NCBI RefSeq assembly: GCF_002272245.1
Contig: NZ_NPDD01000212.1
Location: 1 to 45,960, forward strand
Reading direction: 5' to 3'
Origin: Bacillus sp. 7884-1
GTDB lineage: Bacteria; Bacillota; Bacilli; Bacillales; Cytobacillaceae
Length of the DNA stretch: 45,960 nucleotides
Shown: one piece after another, positions 22,995 to 31,443 of the stretch
Layout of the letters: each line of letters begins with the position of its first letter
How positions within the stretch are numbered: position 1 is the stretch's first letter
Notes under the pieces: model-generated
The model's database searches: none
What the model was told of the DNA's origin: nothing
What the model saw: only the letters and a program-made list of their open reading frames with translations
Position numbers and translations under genes: made by a program

Positions 22995-23990
22995 ATGAGT
23001 ACAATTTTAGATATTGCTAAGCTTGCGGGTGTGGCGAAAAGTACGGTTTCTCGGTATTTAAATGGCGGCTCGGTTGGGGAAGCGACGAAGAAGAAAATTG
23101 AACAGGCAATCAAGGAAACCGGGTATTCTCCGAATCCATTTGCGCAGAGTTTAAAAGCGAAGAAAACGAATATTATTGGCACGATTGTCCCGCGGCTTGA
23201 TTCCTATGCTTCTTCACAAACATTAATTGGCATCGATGAACAATTAAAGAAAATGAATTATCAGATGCTTATTTCCAATACAAGTCAAAATCTGGACCGA
23301 GAGATTGAAAGCATCTATAGCTTCGCCAATCAAAAGATGGCGGGGATTATTTTGCTTGCTACCGAAATCACAGATCAGCATATCGAGGCATTTGAAAGTG
23401 TTAAGGTTCCTGTACTGTTAATTGGACAAGAGCATGAAAACTTTCATAGTCTGATTCATGATGATTTTAATGCTGGTTATGCGATGGGGCGGTATGTCCT
23501 TGAAAAGGGATATCGGAAAATTGCATATCTAGGCGTAACGGAACGGGATATTTCAGTAGGTGTGAAACGAAAGCAGGGTTTTAAAAAAGCGATACAAGAA
23601 GTCGACGATTGTGATGTTCGCTTTTATGAGACATTATTCAATATTCCAGCTGCACAAGCGAGTGCAAAGGAGATCATCCATGAATTTCAGCCTGCGATCT
23701 TTGTATGTGCAACCGATAATATCGCTCTTGGGGTTTTGAAGGCATCGTATTCAGAGAGGATTACGGTCCCTCAGGACTTAGCAGTTACAGGTTTTGGAGG
23801 CTATGATGTGACAGGAATCATTCATCCGGGCATAACGACGGCGAAGTTTTTTTACAAAGAAGCGGGGGAAAAAGCTGCAAGACATATTGTAGAGTTAGTC
23901 AATGAACGTCCTGTAGAAAAAGTAACACTTTCTAAATTTGAAATTATTGAGCGGGAAAGCGTTGACAATCTCTTGGAATGTCCCCTATAA
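22995..23990 (+). CDS. scrR: LacI-family sucrose operon repressor
   Basis: 331 residues from ATG 22995 (GAGG 9 bp upstream; an earlier ATG at 22980 is less well placed). The N-terminal helix-turn-helix is STILDIAKLAGVAKSTVSRYLNGG, the hinge helix NPFAQSLKAKKT, and then a periplasmic-binding-protein-like effector domain with GYAMGRYVLEKGYRKIAYLG and PQDLAVTGFGGYDVTG. It precedes scrA, and palindromic GGAACCGGTTCC operators lie in between. LacI members of this type respond to a sugar phosphate or fructose; which one is not visible. The last codons (Val-Asp-Asn through Pro-Leu-stop) overlap the scrA promoter. Confidence 0.85.
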   Translation: MSTILDIAKLAGVAKSTVSRYLNGGSVGEATKKKIEQAIKETGYSPNPFAQSLKAKKTNIIGTIVPRLDSYASSQTLIGIDEQLKKMNYQMLISNTSQNLDREIESIYSFANQKMAGIILLATEITDQHIEAFESVKVPVLLIGQEHENFHSLIHDDFNAGYAMGRYVLEKGYRKIAYLGVTERDISVGVKRKQGFKKAIQEVDDCDVRFYETLFNIPAAQASAKEIIHEFQPAIFVCATDNIALGVLKASYSERITVPQDLAVTGFGGYDVTGIIHPGITTAKFFYKEAGEKAARHIVELVNERPVEKVTLSKFEIIERESVDNLLECPL

Positions 23991-23991
23991 T
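23962..23991 (+). promoter_or_regulatory. Sigma-A promoter of scrABK inside the end of scrR
   Basis: TTGACA (23962-23967), 18-bp spacer, TATAAT (23986-23991). The TAA stop codon of scrR (23988-23990) is part of the -10 hexamer. Transcription should start near 23998, right at the first operator. Confidence 0.8.
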
Positions 23992-24000
23992 AGAGACAAC

Positions 24001-24147
24001 GAAACCGGTTCCAATTAAGAGGACCTGTTCACTTGGTAACAATTGAATATGGTTTCTCTTTTTAACTTTTATTTTTTTAATTAAATTCGGAACCGGTTCC
24101 ACTAGTGAAAAGAACTTATTTTTTTGTTCTTAAATGGAACCGGTTCC
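24001..24147. promoter_or_regulatory. Three ScrR operators
   Basis: GAAACCGGTTCC (24001-24012), GGAACCGGTTCC (24089-24100) and GGAACCGGTTCC (24136-24147). The 12-bp palindromes with central CG fit the LacI-family operator pattern. The first covers the transcription start. The 47- and 88-bp spacings would allow looping or cooperative binding. Confidence 0.8.
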
Positions 24148-24175
24148 TAAAACAAATGAAAAGAGAGGGATTAAA

Positions 24176-25627
24176 ATGGATCATAAAAAAATTGCACGGG
24201 AAGTTTTGGATGCCATTGGTGGTCAGGAAAACGTATCAGCTGCAGCGCATTGCGCCACACGCTTACGTCTTGTTTTACAGGATGAATCGGTCGTAGATCA
24301 AGCAGCATTGGACAACATGGATGTCGTGAAAGGGACCTTTTCAACAGGAGGTCAGTTTCAAATTATCCTAGGATCTGGAACAGTGAACGAGGTCTATAAG
24401 CACTTGGCGAAGTTGTCTGGTCAAACGGAAATGTCAACGAGTGATGTGAAAGATGCGGCGACGAAGAAACTGAATCCGATTCAGCAATTTGTCAAAATGC
24501 TGTCAGACATTTTCGTTCCGATTATTCCAGCGATTGTGGCTGGTGGTTTATTAATGGGGATAAACAATATCTTAACAGCCCCAGATTTATTTATTGAAGG
24601 AAAATCCCTGGTGGATGCCAATCCAGAAATGGCAGATTTGGCGGCACTTATTAATACATTTGCAAATGCGGCCTTTGTCTTTTTACCTATTTTAATTGGT
24701 TTTTCAGCAACGAAGCGATTTGGGGGGAATCCTTTCCTAGGCGCAACTCTTGGAATGCTTATGGTTCATCCAGACCTATTAAATGGATACGGTTATGGTG
24801 CGGCGTTATTGAATAATGAAGTCCCAGTTTGGAATCTTTTTGGCCTAGAAATAGAAAAGGTAGGTTATCAGGGAACGGTATTACCTGTTCTTGCCGCGTC
24901 TTTTATTCTAGCCAAAATCGAAACATCCTTACGTAAGGTTATTCCATCTGCTTTAGACAATCTATTAACACCGTTATTATCTATCTTTATTACCGGGGTT
25001 TTAACGTTTACTTTGGTAGGACCGCTGACTCGCTCTGCTGGTAATCTATTAACAGATGGAATTGTATTTTTATATGACACAACAGGTGTTATTGGCGGGA
25101 TCATTTTCGGTTTACTGTATGCACCAATTGTTATTACAGGTATGCACCATAGTTTTATTGCGGTAGAAACACAATTGCTTGCTGATGTCGTGAAAACCGG
25201 CGGATCGTTTATCTTCGTCATTGCTGCGATGTCAAACATTGCCCAAGGAGGAGCAACTCTAGCTGTGCTAAAAACAACGAAGAATGCCAAAATCAAAGGA
25301 ACTGCTTCAGCGGCTGGGATATCTGCCTTACTAGGGATTACTGAACCAGCGATGTTTGGGGTTAATTTGAAATTACGCTATCCATTTATCGGTGCCATTA
25401 TTGGCTCTGCCGTTGGATCTGGCTTTGTTACGTTGTTCAAGGTTAAAGCGACTGCACTAGGGGCAGCCGGTATACCAGGAATCATCTCGATTCGCCCAGA
25501 TACCATTATTTCTTATATTATCGGTATGGCAATTGCATTTGCCGTAGCATTTATCGTTACCATTGTTTTAGCGAAAAGAGACGAGAAAAAAGCAGTTAAA
25601 CAAACATCTGATCAAGCAGCAGCGTAA
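24176..25627 (+). CDS. scrA: Sucrose-specific PTS transporter, EIIBC
   Basis: Imports and phosphorylates sucrose to sucrose 6-phosphate. 484 residues: EIIB first (residues 1-85, phospho-Cys26 in AAHCATRLRLV), then EIIC with about ten membrane segments (VKMLSDIFVPIIPAIVAGGLLMGI, GLLYAPIVITGMHHSF, ISALLGITEPAMFGVNL). There is no EIIA domain, so another protein such as PtsG or a separate EIIA must supply phosphate. ATG 24176 follows GAGAGGGA; the longer upstream frame starts inside an operator and is rejected. First gene of scrABK. Confidence 0.9.
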   Translation: MDHKKIAREVLDAIGGQENVSAAAHCATRLRLVLQDESVVDQAALDNMDVVKGTFSTGGQFQIILGSGTVNEVYKHLAKLSGQTEMSTSDVKDAATKKLNPIQQFVKMLSDIFVPIIPAIVAGGLLMGINNILTAPDLFIEGKSLVDANPEMADLAALINTFANAAFVFLPILIGFSATKRFGGNPFLGATLGMLMVHPDLLNGYGYGAALLNNEVPVWNLFGLEIEKVGYQGTVLPVLAASFILAKIETSLRKVIPSALDNLLTPLLSIFITGVLTFTLVGPLTRSAGNLLTDGIVFLYDTTGVIGGIIFGLLYAPIVITGMHHSFIAVETQLLADVVKTGGSFIFVIAAMSNIAQGGATLAVLKTTKNAKIKGTASAAGISALLGITEPAMFGVNLKLRYPFIGAIIGSAVGSGFVTLFKVKATALGAAGIPGIISIRPDTIISYIIGMAIAFAVAFIVTIVLAKRDEKKAVKQTSDQAAA

Positions 25628-25636
25628 TAAAAAACG

Positions 25637-25663
25637 AAAAGGAGAATCCCGTGATTCTCCTTT
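25637..25663 (+). other. Intra-operon hairpin between scrA and scrB
   Basis: AAAGGAGAAT, CCCGTG loop, ATTCTCCTTT. There are only three T after it, so it is probably a partial terminator or mRNA stability element that sets the scrA to scrB ratio. Confidence 0.55.
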
Positions 25664-25685
25664 AGTGTATTAGGAGTGAATCAGC

Positions 25686-27161
25686 ATGGAGTGGACAAAA
25701 GAGCAACGATACAGAACCATGGACGACGTGTCCGAAGAGGAAATTCAAGGGTTAGCAAAACTAGTGAATCAATGCCCATGGCGCCAGTCTTTTCATATTC
25801 AGCCAGTGACAGGATTGTTAAACGACCCGAATGGATTTAGTTATTTTCATGGGGAATATCATTTATTCTATCAATGGTTCCCGCTTGGGCCGGTTCACGG
25901 GTTGAAACATTGGTATCATACGAAGTCTAAAGACCTGGTTCATTGGGAAAATGTTGGAATGGGCATCGGGCCGTCGAATGAGTTTGATCGTCATGGGGCG
26001 TATTCCGGAAGCGGGATTGAGCATGATGGGAAATTATATTTCATGTACACTGGCAATACGCGCGATGAAAATTGGAATCGACAACCCTATCAATGTTTGG
26101 CTGTGATGCGTCCGGATGGTAGTATTGCCAAAATGGATGCACCGGTGATTGCAGAAGTTCCGCGCGGTTATACCGATCATTTTCGCGATCCAAAGGTCTG
26201 GAAAAATGGGGAACACTTTTATGCAGTGATTGGTGCTCAAAGGGAAAATGAGACTGGAAGTGTAGTTTTATACCAGTCTAAGAATTTAAAAGATTGGCAG
26301 TTAGCAGGCGAAGTGAAGACAGGGTTAGGTGAAGAGTTCGGTTATATGTGGGAATGTCCGGATTACTTTGAGTTGGATGGGCAAGGCGTATTCCTCTTTT
26401 CCCCACAAGGGTTAAAAGTAGATGGTGACAGCTATCTTAATATTTATCAATCAGGGTATGTAGTTGGAAGTCCAATAGATTTAGAAAATATCGAATTAAA
26501 GCATGGTTCATTTCATGAGCTGGATCGCGGTTTTGACTTTTACGCGCCGCAAACAACGGTTGATCACCGGGGGAGGCGGATTTTAGTTGGGTGGATGGGA
26601 TTACCGGAAATTGACTATCCTACTGATAAAAATGGCTGGGCACACTGTTTAACACTTCCTCGTGAGTTAACGATTAAAGACGGAAAACTGATTCAACAGC
26701 CGGTTTCTGAGCTGAAATTGCTTCGCGGAGAAAAGGTGGAAACCAGCCAAAGTGTTGAGAATGAGAATGTTCGTCTCGGTAACTTTGAGGGAGACGTGTA
26801 TGAGCTTCTTGCGGAATTCTCTGATAGTACGGCTGAGGAGTTTGGTTTGGAACTTCGGGTTGGAGAAATGGAGAAAACCGTGATTAAATATGATGGTGTT
26901 GCGAAAAAGGTTGTGTTTGATCGGACTAGGTCGGGCGAATCTTTCGCTGAGGAGTTTGGTACGGTTCGGAAATGTACGTTGGACGCTGAAAAGATTTCAA
27001 TTCAAATCTTTGTTGATGTTTCCTCTGTTGAAGTGTTTGTAAATGATGGAGAGGAAGTATTTACTGGAAGGATTTTTCCTGGTAAAGCTAGTAGTGGAAT
27101 ACGTGTGTTTGCTCGTGGTGGGCATACGAATGTAAAGGCAGTTAAATGGGATATCAAATAA
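25686..27161 (+). CDS. scrB: Sucrose-6-phosphate hydrolase (GH32)
   Basis: Splits sucrose 6-phosphate into glucose 6-phosphate and fructose in the cytoplasm. 491 residues, normal for the family. The GH32 catalytic triad is present: Asp47 nucleophile in LLNDPNGF, Asp168 in FRDPKVW and Glu223 acid/base in MWECPDYF. The five-bladed propeller is followed by a beta-sandwich domain from about 350 (VSSVEVFVNDGEEVFTGRIFP). There is no signal peptide. Second gene of scrABK, 58 bp after scrA. Confidence 0.92.
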   Translation: MEWTKEQRYRTMDDVSEEEIQGLAKLVNQCPWRQSFHIQPVTGLLNDPNGFSYFHGEYHLFYQWFPLGPVHGLKHWYHTKSKDLVHWENVGMGIGPSNEFDRHGAYSGSGIEHDGKLYFMYTGNTRDENWNRQPYQCLAVMRPDGSIAKMDAPVIAEVPRGYTDHFRDPKVWKNGEHFYAVIGAQRENETGSVVLYQSKNLKDWQLAGEVKTGLGEEFGYMWECPDYFELDGQGVFLFSPQGLKVDGDSYLNIYQSGYVVGSPIDLENIELKHGSFHELDRGFDFYAPQTTVDHRGRRILVGWMGLPEIDYPTDKNGWAHCLTLPRELTIKDGKLIQQPVSELKLLRGEKVETSQSVENENVRLGNFEGDVYELLAEFSDSTAEEFGLELRVGEMEKTVIKYDGVAKKVVFDRTRSGESFAEEFGTVRKCTLDAEKISIQIFVDVSSVEVFVNDGEEVFTGRIFPGKASSGIRVFARGGHTNVKAVKWDIK

Positions 27162-27188
27162 TTTTTTAGTCGTACTAGAGGTGACAAA

Positions 27189-28157
27189 ATGGGAAAGCTA
27201 TTTTCGATTGGTGAAGTGTTAATTGATTTTATTCCTCTTCAAAAAGGGGTTGCCTTAAAGGATGTTGTCGCATTTGAGAGAGCTCCAGGGGGAGCACCGG
27301 CAAATGTGGCTGCGGCTGTTGCCAAATATGGGCAGGATGCAGCGATGATTTCTAAATTAGGGAACGATGCATTTGGCGATTTTTTAGTCGAAAAGCTTGT
27401 TGAGGCAGGTGTTGAGACAGATAAAGTATACAGGACTGGTGATGCGAATACGGCCTTAGCTTTTGTCTCGTTAAAAGAAAACGGGGAACGTGATTTTTCG
27501 TTTTATCGTAATCCTTCTGCTGATTTGTTGTTATGCGAGGCGGAAATCGAGCCAACATGGTTCCAGGCGGGGGATATACTCCATTTTTGCTCGGTTGATC
27601 TGGTGGAAAGCCCAATGAAACATGCTCATAAAAAAGCGATTGCCGCTGTTTCAGCTGCGGATGGCTTGGTCAGCTTTGACCCGAATGTGCGGCTTCCGCT
27701 TTGGGAAGAACCAGAGGACTGTCGTAAGGCAATTCTCGAATTTTTACCGACTGCAGATATCGTAAAGGTTTCCGATGAAGAGCTTAATTTTATTACGGGA
27801 ATACAAGATGAGTCGGAGGCTATACAATCGTTATTCGTTGGAAACGTGAAGGCAGTTGTCTACACAAAGGGAGCTGCCGGAGCGGATTTAATTTTAAAAG
27901 ATCAAAAGTTTGAATCGAGCGGATATTCTGTTGAAGCGGTGGACACAACTGGAGCTGGTGATGCGTTCATTGGCGGATTTTTATATCAATTACTAGAATT
28001 GCATGCAAATCCTGAAAACATTGAGGAAGTGCTGCGAGACCACCAAGCCTCTATCCTCCATTTTGCCAATGCTAGCGGTGCTCTCACTACAACAGGAAAA
28101 GGAGCAATCTCTGCTCTACCGACTAAGAGGGAAATTGATGAGCTTATAGGGTCATAA
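27189..28157 (+). CDS. scrK: Fructokinase (PfkB family)
   Basis: Phosphorylates the fructose released by ScrB. 322 residues with both PfkB signatures: GGAPANVAAAVAKYG near residue 34 and DTTGAGDAFIGGF with catalytic Asp258. AGAGGTG lies just before ATG, 27 bp after scrB, so it is co-transcribed. The operon probably ends at the hairpin near 28307. Confidence 0.9.
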   Translation: MGKLFSIGEVLIDFIPLQKGVALKDVVAFERAPGGAPANVAAAVAKYGQDAAMISKLGNDAFGDFLVEKLVEAGVETDKVYRTGDANTALAFVSLKENGERDFSFYRNPSADLLLCEAEIEPTWFQAGDILHFCSVDLVESPMKHAHKKAIAAVSAADGLVSFDPNVRLPLWEEPEDCRKAILEFLPTADIVKVSDEELNFITGIQDESEAIQSLFVGNVKAVVYTKGAAGADLILKDQKFESSGYSVEAVDTTGAGDAFIGGFLYQLLELHANPENIEEVLRDHQASILHFANASGALTTTGKGAISALPTKREIDELIGS

Positions 28158-28236
28158 TACTTATACTTGGATTAAACATATTGAAGGGTGAAATCACATA
28201 CCGTGCTGTTGCAAAGGAACTTACGGTTGTTTAGGA
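28157..28236 (+). pseudogene. Transposase N-terminal (helix-turn-helix) remnant
   Basis: A short frame reads LNILKGEITYRAVAKELTVV then stops (TAG). It resembles the Tyr-Arg-Ala-Val-Ala-Lys-Glu-Leu helix of IS3-type OrfA proteins. No start, no second ORF and no inverted repeats are visible, so only a scar of an insertion sequence is suggested. Confidence 0.4.
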
Positions 28237-28249
28237 AAGGCTCATAAAT

Positions 28250-28264
28250 GCGGCTTGATGTAAT
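28250..28264 (+). other. Degenerate attachment-site core, copy 5 (tentative)
   Basis: GCGGCTTGATGTAAT matches GCGGCATGATGTAAT of the groEL-like core at 14 of 15 bases. No integrase tail or right-end repeat flanks it. It lies exactly between the accessory sucrose/phosphatase region and the conserved backbone. Confidence 0.4.
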
Positions 28265-28270
28265 AGTGAT

Positions 28271-28360
28271 TTTTGCTAGTCGGTATCATTCCTAGCAAAA
28301 TTTGAAAAGAGAAGGTCATTTATCCATTCACTGAACTGATAAATGACCTTCTCTTAATTT
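28271..28360. terminator. Two hairpins after scrK
   Basis: The first inverted repeat is TTTTGCTAG (28271-28279) with CTAGCAAAA (28292-28300). A strong 18-bp stem, AAGAGAAGGTCATTTATC (28307-28324) with GATAAATGACCTTCTCTT (28338-28355), then T-rich DNA, probably terminates the scr operon. Confidence 0.7.
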
Positions 28361-28493
28361 TGTGTATATTTCCTCATACCTTTAAGGATCATGAGGTTTT
28401 TTGTTATTTTATAACGAAAAGTGTCATTGATATTGTCTGAATATAATGTATAATAAAATAATTAAAAAATTCTAAAAAAGGTGTGAACAACAA

Positions 28494-29459
28494 ATGAATA
28501 TGCTAGCAAGAATTAGTACAGTAGCAGGTAACACTTTTATCTACTGGGTTTTACTATTCACGGCTTTAGCCATGGTGTTTCCAGGCGGTTTTACCTGGAT
28601 TGCCCCTTATATCTCGATCCTTCTTGGAATAATCATGTTTGGGATGGGATTAACATTATCTGTAGAAGATTTCAAGTCCGTATTTAAACAGCCTCTTGCC
28701 GTGTTCGTAGGGGTTGCAGCTCAATACATCATAATGCCAGGTGTAGCTTATCTTCTGGCAGTAGGGTTGAATCTCCCTCCTGAAGTGGCAGTTGGTGTAA
28801 TATTGGTCGGTTGCTGTCCAGGTGGAACTGCATCCAATGTAATGTCGTACCTAGCAAGAGCAAATGTCGCTTTGTCAGTTGCGGTTTCATCGGTAGCGAC
28901 TTTGGTATCACCGATCCTAACCCCGGCGCTTATTTACCTATTAGCGAGCCAGTGGCTTCCTGTATCTGGAAAGGACATGCTTCTCTCTACAGTTCAAATC
29001 GTTCTTCTTCCTATTATTCTTGGTATCGTCTTCAAATGGATTTTGAAGGACAAAGCAGAAGAAGGGGCGAAAATCCTGCCACTTGTTTCTGTAATTGGAA
29101 TCGTCGGTGTTATCGCAGCAGTAGTAGCAGCGAATAAAGCAAATATCCTGGAATCTGGATTGGCAATTCTTGGTATGGTTATTCTCCATAATTTTGTTGG
29201 ATTGGTATTAGGTTTCTTTATTTCAAAATGGTTCAAATTCCCGTATGCCGATCAAAAAGCAATCTCAATCGAGGTCGGAATGCAGAACTCAGGACTTGCC
29301 GCAGCGCTAGCAACTGCCCATTTCTCTCCACTTACAGCTGTTCCGAGTGCGATTTTCTCAGTGTGGCATAATATTTCTGGACCATTGGTTGCCACCTACT
29401 GGGCAAAAAGGGCAGCAAAACAAGAACTGGAAATGAAACAGGCTAAAAAAGTATCCTAA
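28494..29459 (+). CDS. Bile acid:sodium symporter-family (BASS) transporter
   Basis: 321-residue membrane protein of about nine or ten helices. The N-terminal half has [26 protein letters not shown] and the family motif [32 protein letters not shown]; the C-terminal half has [21 protein letters not shown]. These are hallmarks of the BASS family (YocS-like in Bacillus), Na+-coupled carriers of organic acids. Bacterial members rarely carry bile acids, and the true substrate cannot be told. It is monocistronic, with about 240 bp of unremarkable DNA after it (29460-29700). Confidence 0.83.
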   Translation: MNMLARISTVAGNTFIYWVLLFTALAMVFPGGFTWIAPYISILLGIIMFGMGLTLSVEDFKSVFKQPLAVFVGVAAQYIIMPGVAYLLAVGLNLPPEVAVGVILVGCCPGGTASNVMSYLARANVALSVAVSSVATLVSPILTPALIYLLASQWLPVSGKDMLLSTVQIVLLPIILGIVFKWILKDKAEEGAKILPLVSVIGIVGVIAAVVAANKANILESGLAILGMVILHNFVGLVLGFFISKWFKFPYADQKAISIEVGMQNSGLAAALATAHFSPLTAVPSAIFSVWHNISGPLVATYWAKRAAKQELEMKQAKKVS

Positions 29460-29700
29460 ATGTTAGGTTGACTCAAAAGAACAGGTATGAAGATGTAATA
29501 TAGCCCCGTTTTAGGGGGCATGTCTATAGGAAATAAGGTTAATAATAAGAGGTTTTCCGATTTTTGTTTTTCAGGCGTTACTTTTAATAAATTCTGGTGA
29601 ATGACCGGTACAAAATAACCAATTTCATCTTTTTTATAGAATAATAAGAAAATAGCTTTTATAATAAATAGGAAAATTTAGGAAATATAAGGAATGAAAC

Positions 29701-30036
29701 ATGACTTTAGAAACAATGGAACTTATCGAATTCTTTTTATCCTATTATCTGAGTGTTCAAGTAATGTTCAGTATCTTAGTATTTTTACTTGGCAGGATCG
29801 TGCTTGATGTTTTCGAAACAGGTGTTTATGAAAATCCCAAAACCGTATTCCAACGGACGCTTACGTTTGTGACCAATACTTTTCTTGGTGTAGGACCGTA
29901 TCTGAACAAGAAATTTTTAAAGTACTCTTTCTTAAAAAGAAAGTTCTTTATGTTGATTGCTATTGTTGTCCAATTCTTTGCCTCTGTTATTGTTTATTAT
30001 GTGATTAAAAATCTGCTCCGGTTGATTTTGTTATAA
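29701..30036 (+). CDS. Small membrane protein of unknown function
   Basis: 111 residues with two hydrophobic helices (SVQVMFSILVFLLGRIVL near 17-35 and MLIAIVVQFFASVIVYYVI near 83-103). The linker between them is basic and amphipathic (FQRTLTFVTNTFLGVGPYLNKKFLKYSFLKRK). GGAA lies a few bases before ATG. I do not recognise the family. It is convergent with the Mur ligase, sharing the hairpin at 30045. It is probably real because of its clear composition as a membrane protein and its fit between neighbours. Confidence 0.6.
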   Translation: MTLETMELIEFFLSYYLSVQVMFSILVFLLGRIVLDVFETGVYENPKTVFQRTLTFVTNTFLGVGPYLNKKFLKYSFLKRKFFMLIAIVVQFFASVIVYYVIKNLLRLILL

Positions 30037-30044
30037 ATTAAAGA

Positions 30045-30082
30045 TGGCCTTCCATCAGTTTATCTGTTGGGAGGCCAGTTTT
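30045..30082. terminator. Bidirectional terminator
   Basis: TGGCCTTCC (30045-30053) pairs with GGGAGGCCA (30069-30077), then TTTTA. It lies between two convergent genes. Confidence 0.7.
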
Positions 30083-30103
30083 ATAATAAATATTTCCATC
30101 AAT

Positions 30104-31201
30104 CTATTCTCGGTATTTGGCGATTAAATAATTCACCACATCTTCCATCCTGGCTTTGCGGGACCCTTTCACCAAAATAGTAGTTCCTGGGGATAGAGCT
30201 TCAAGAGCCTGAGATAAGTATATTTTATGTTCAAAATGAATGACATTTTCTGGTGGCATCCCATGTTCCAGTGCTGCTTGCGAAATCATCCTGGCATCAT
30301 CACCAATGGTATAAAGTACATCTACTTCTTTCATTGCCGCATACTTCCCTATTTCCATATGTGCATCCTTAGAGATGACTCCTAATCCTAACATGTTTCC
30401 GAGAACAGCGATTTTTGATCCTTCTTTTCCTACGTTCGTCAGGACGTCAACTGCCGCCTTCATCGCGTTTACATTAGCACTGAAGGTATCATCTATTAGG
30501 GTGATATTGTTTTTTAATGTAGTAGTAACCAGCCGCATTACGGGTTTGTTATATTGGCGCAAGCCTCTTGAAATTTCTCTTGGTGAAAAGCCAAGAAGAT
30601 CACCAATGGCAATTGCAAAAAGTGCGTTATAGATATTGTGCACACCAAAAATCGGAATAAAAAAGGGAACGTACCTGCCCTTAAGTCTAACCGTGAAACT
30701 CATGCCTTCATCGGTATATTCCACTTTCACTGCTCGATAATTTGCTTGCTTGTTAATTCCAACCTTTATTACAGTTCCTGGGAAGGAATGGATTAGCAAA
30801 TGCTTAGAATTTTCATCATCTGTATTAAACAAGAAAATACCAGATTGGTCCATATGTTGAATAAGTTCCGATTTGGCTGCTGCTAACTTTGTAACGTCAC
30901 CGCCAAAGTTTCCTAGATGAGCAGTTCCGATATTTGTAATCACACCAATATTAGGTTTAATAAAGCGGCAATGTTTGATAATGTTTCCAGAATAAAGAAT
31001 TCCAAATTCCACCACAACTGCTTGATGAATATTTTTAAGCCTCTTAGCGCTCTTTTCCGTACTGTTAAATGAATTTTTCCTATGTCTTGATTCGTAGATT
31101 ATCCATCTTTGTCGTAAAATCGAAGCTATCATTGATTTGGTTGTTGTTTTTCCAGCACTGCCCGTAACCGCAATCGTTGGTCGCTGATTATTAAGGGACA
31201 T
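30104..31201 (-). CDS. Short Mur ligase-family protein (MurF-like, no N-terminal domain)
   Basis: 365 residues. The ATP-binding loop ITVTG-like IAVTGSAGKTTTKSMIA begins at residue 10, whereas in true MurF it lies near residue 110, so the UDP-sugar-binding N-terminal domain is absent. The central domain (VVEFGILYSGNIIKHCRFIKPNIGVITNIGTAHLGNFGG) and the C-terminal domain (VIDD-like TLIDDTFSANVNAMKAAVDVL, AVLGNMLGLG) are intact. It is an ATP-dependent amide ligase that joins an amino acid or peptide to an unknown acceptor. It might modify cell wall or a polyamino acid. It is transcribed away from yeaC. Confidence 0.75.
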   Translation of the reverse strand: MSLNNQRPTIAVTGSAGKTTTKSMIASILRQRWIIYESRHRKNSFNSTEKSAKRLKNIHQAVVVEFGILYSGNIIKHCRFIKPNIGVITNIGTAHLGNFGGDVTKLAAAKSELIQHMDQSGIFLFNTDDENSKHLLIHSFPGTVIKVGINKQANYRAVKVEYTDEGMSFTVRLKGRYVPFFIPIFGVHNIYNALFAIAIGDLLGFSPREISRGLRQYNKPVMRLVTTTLKNNITLIDDTFSANVNAMKAAVDVLTNVGKEGSKIAVLGNMLGLGVISKDAHMEIGKYAAMKEVDVLYTIGDDARMISQAALEHGMPPENVIHFEHKIYLSQALEALSPGTTILVKGSRKARMEDVVNYLIAKYRE

Positions 31202-31443
31202 ATCGATTACCCCTAACTATATTGATATTAGTAGTCTGCGATAATAGCTTATTCACAGTAAGATAATCCAGTGTGGGTATAAGTTCTAGGCAGAGTATTC
31301 ATTTTTTGAAACATTTCCGGTACTCAACCGTCTACTATTTATTGGAATTTTTTGTATTGCGTGACTTTTTACAGGAATTTAACAGAAAAAAATAGAATAT
31401 ATAGATATAATGTCTTAAAGAAGACGCTAGAGGAGGATGTTAC

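Noticed and set aside
24868-25296. 142-codon minus-strand ORF inside scrA
   Set aside because: Shadow of the EIIC coding sequence; low-complexity composition and no ribosome site.
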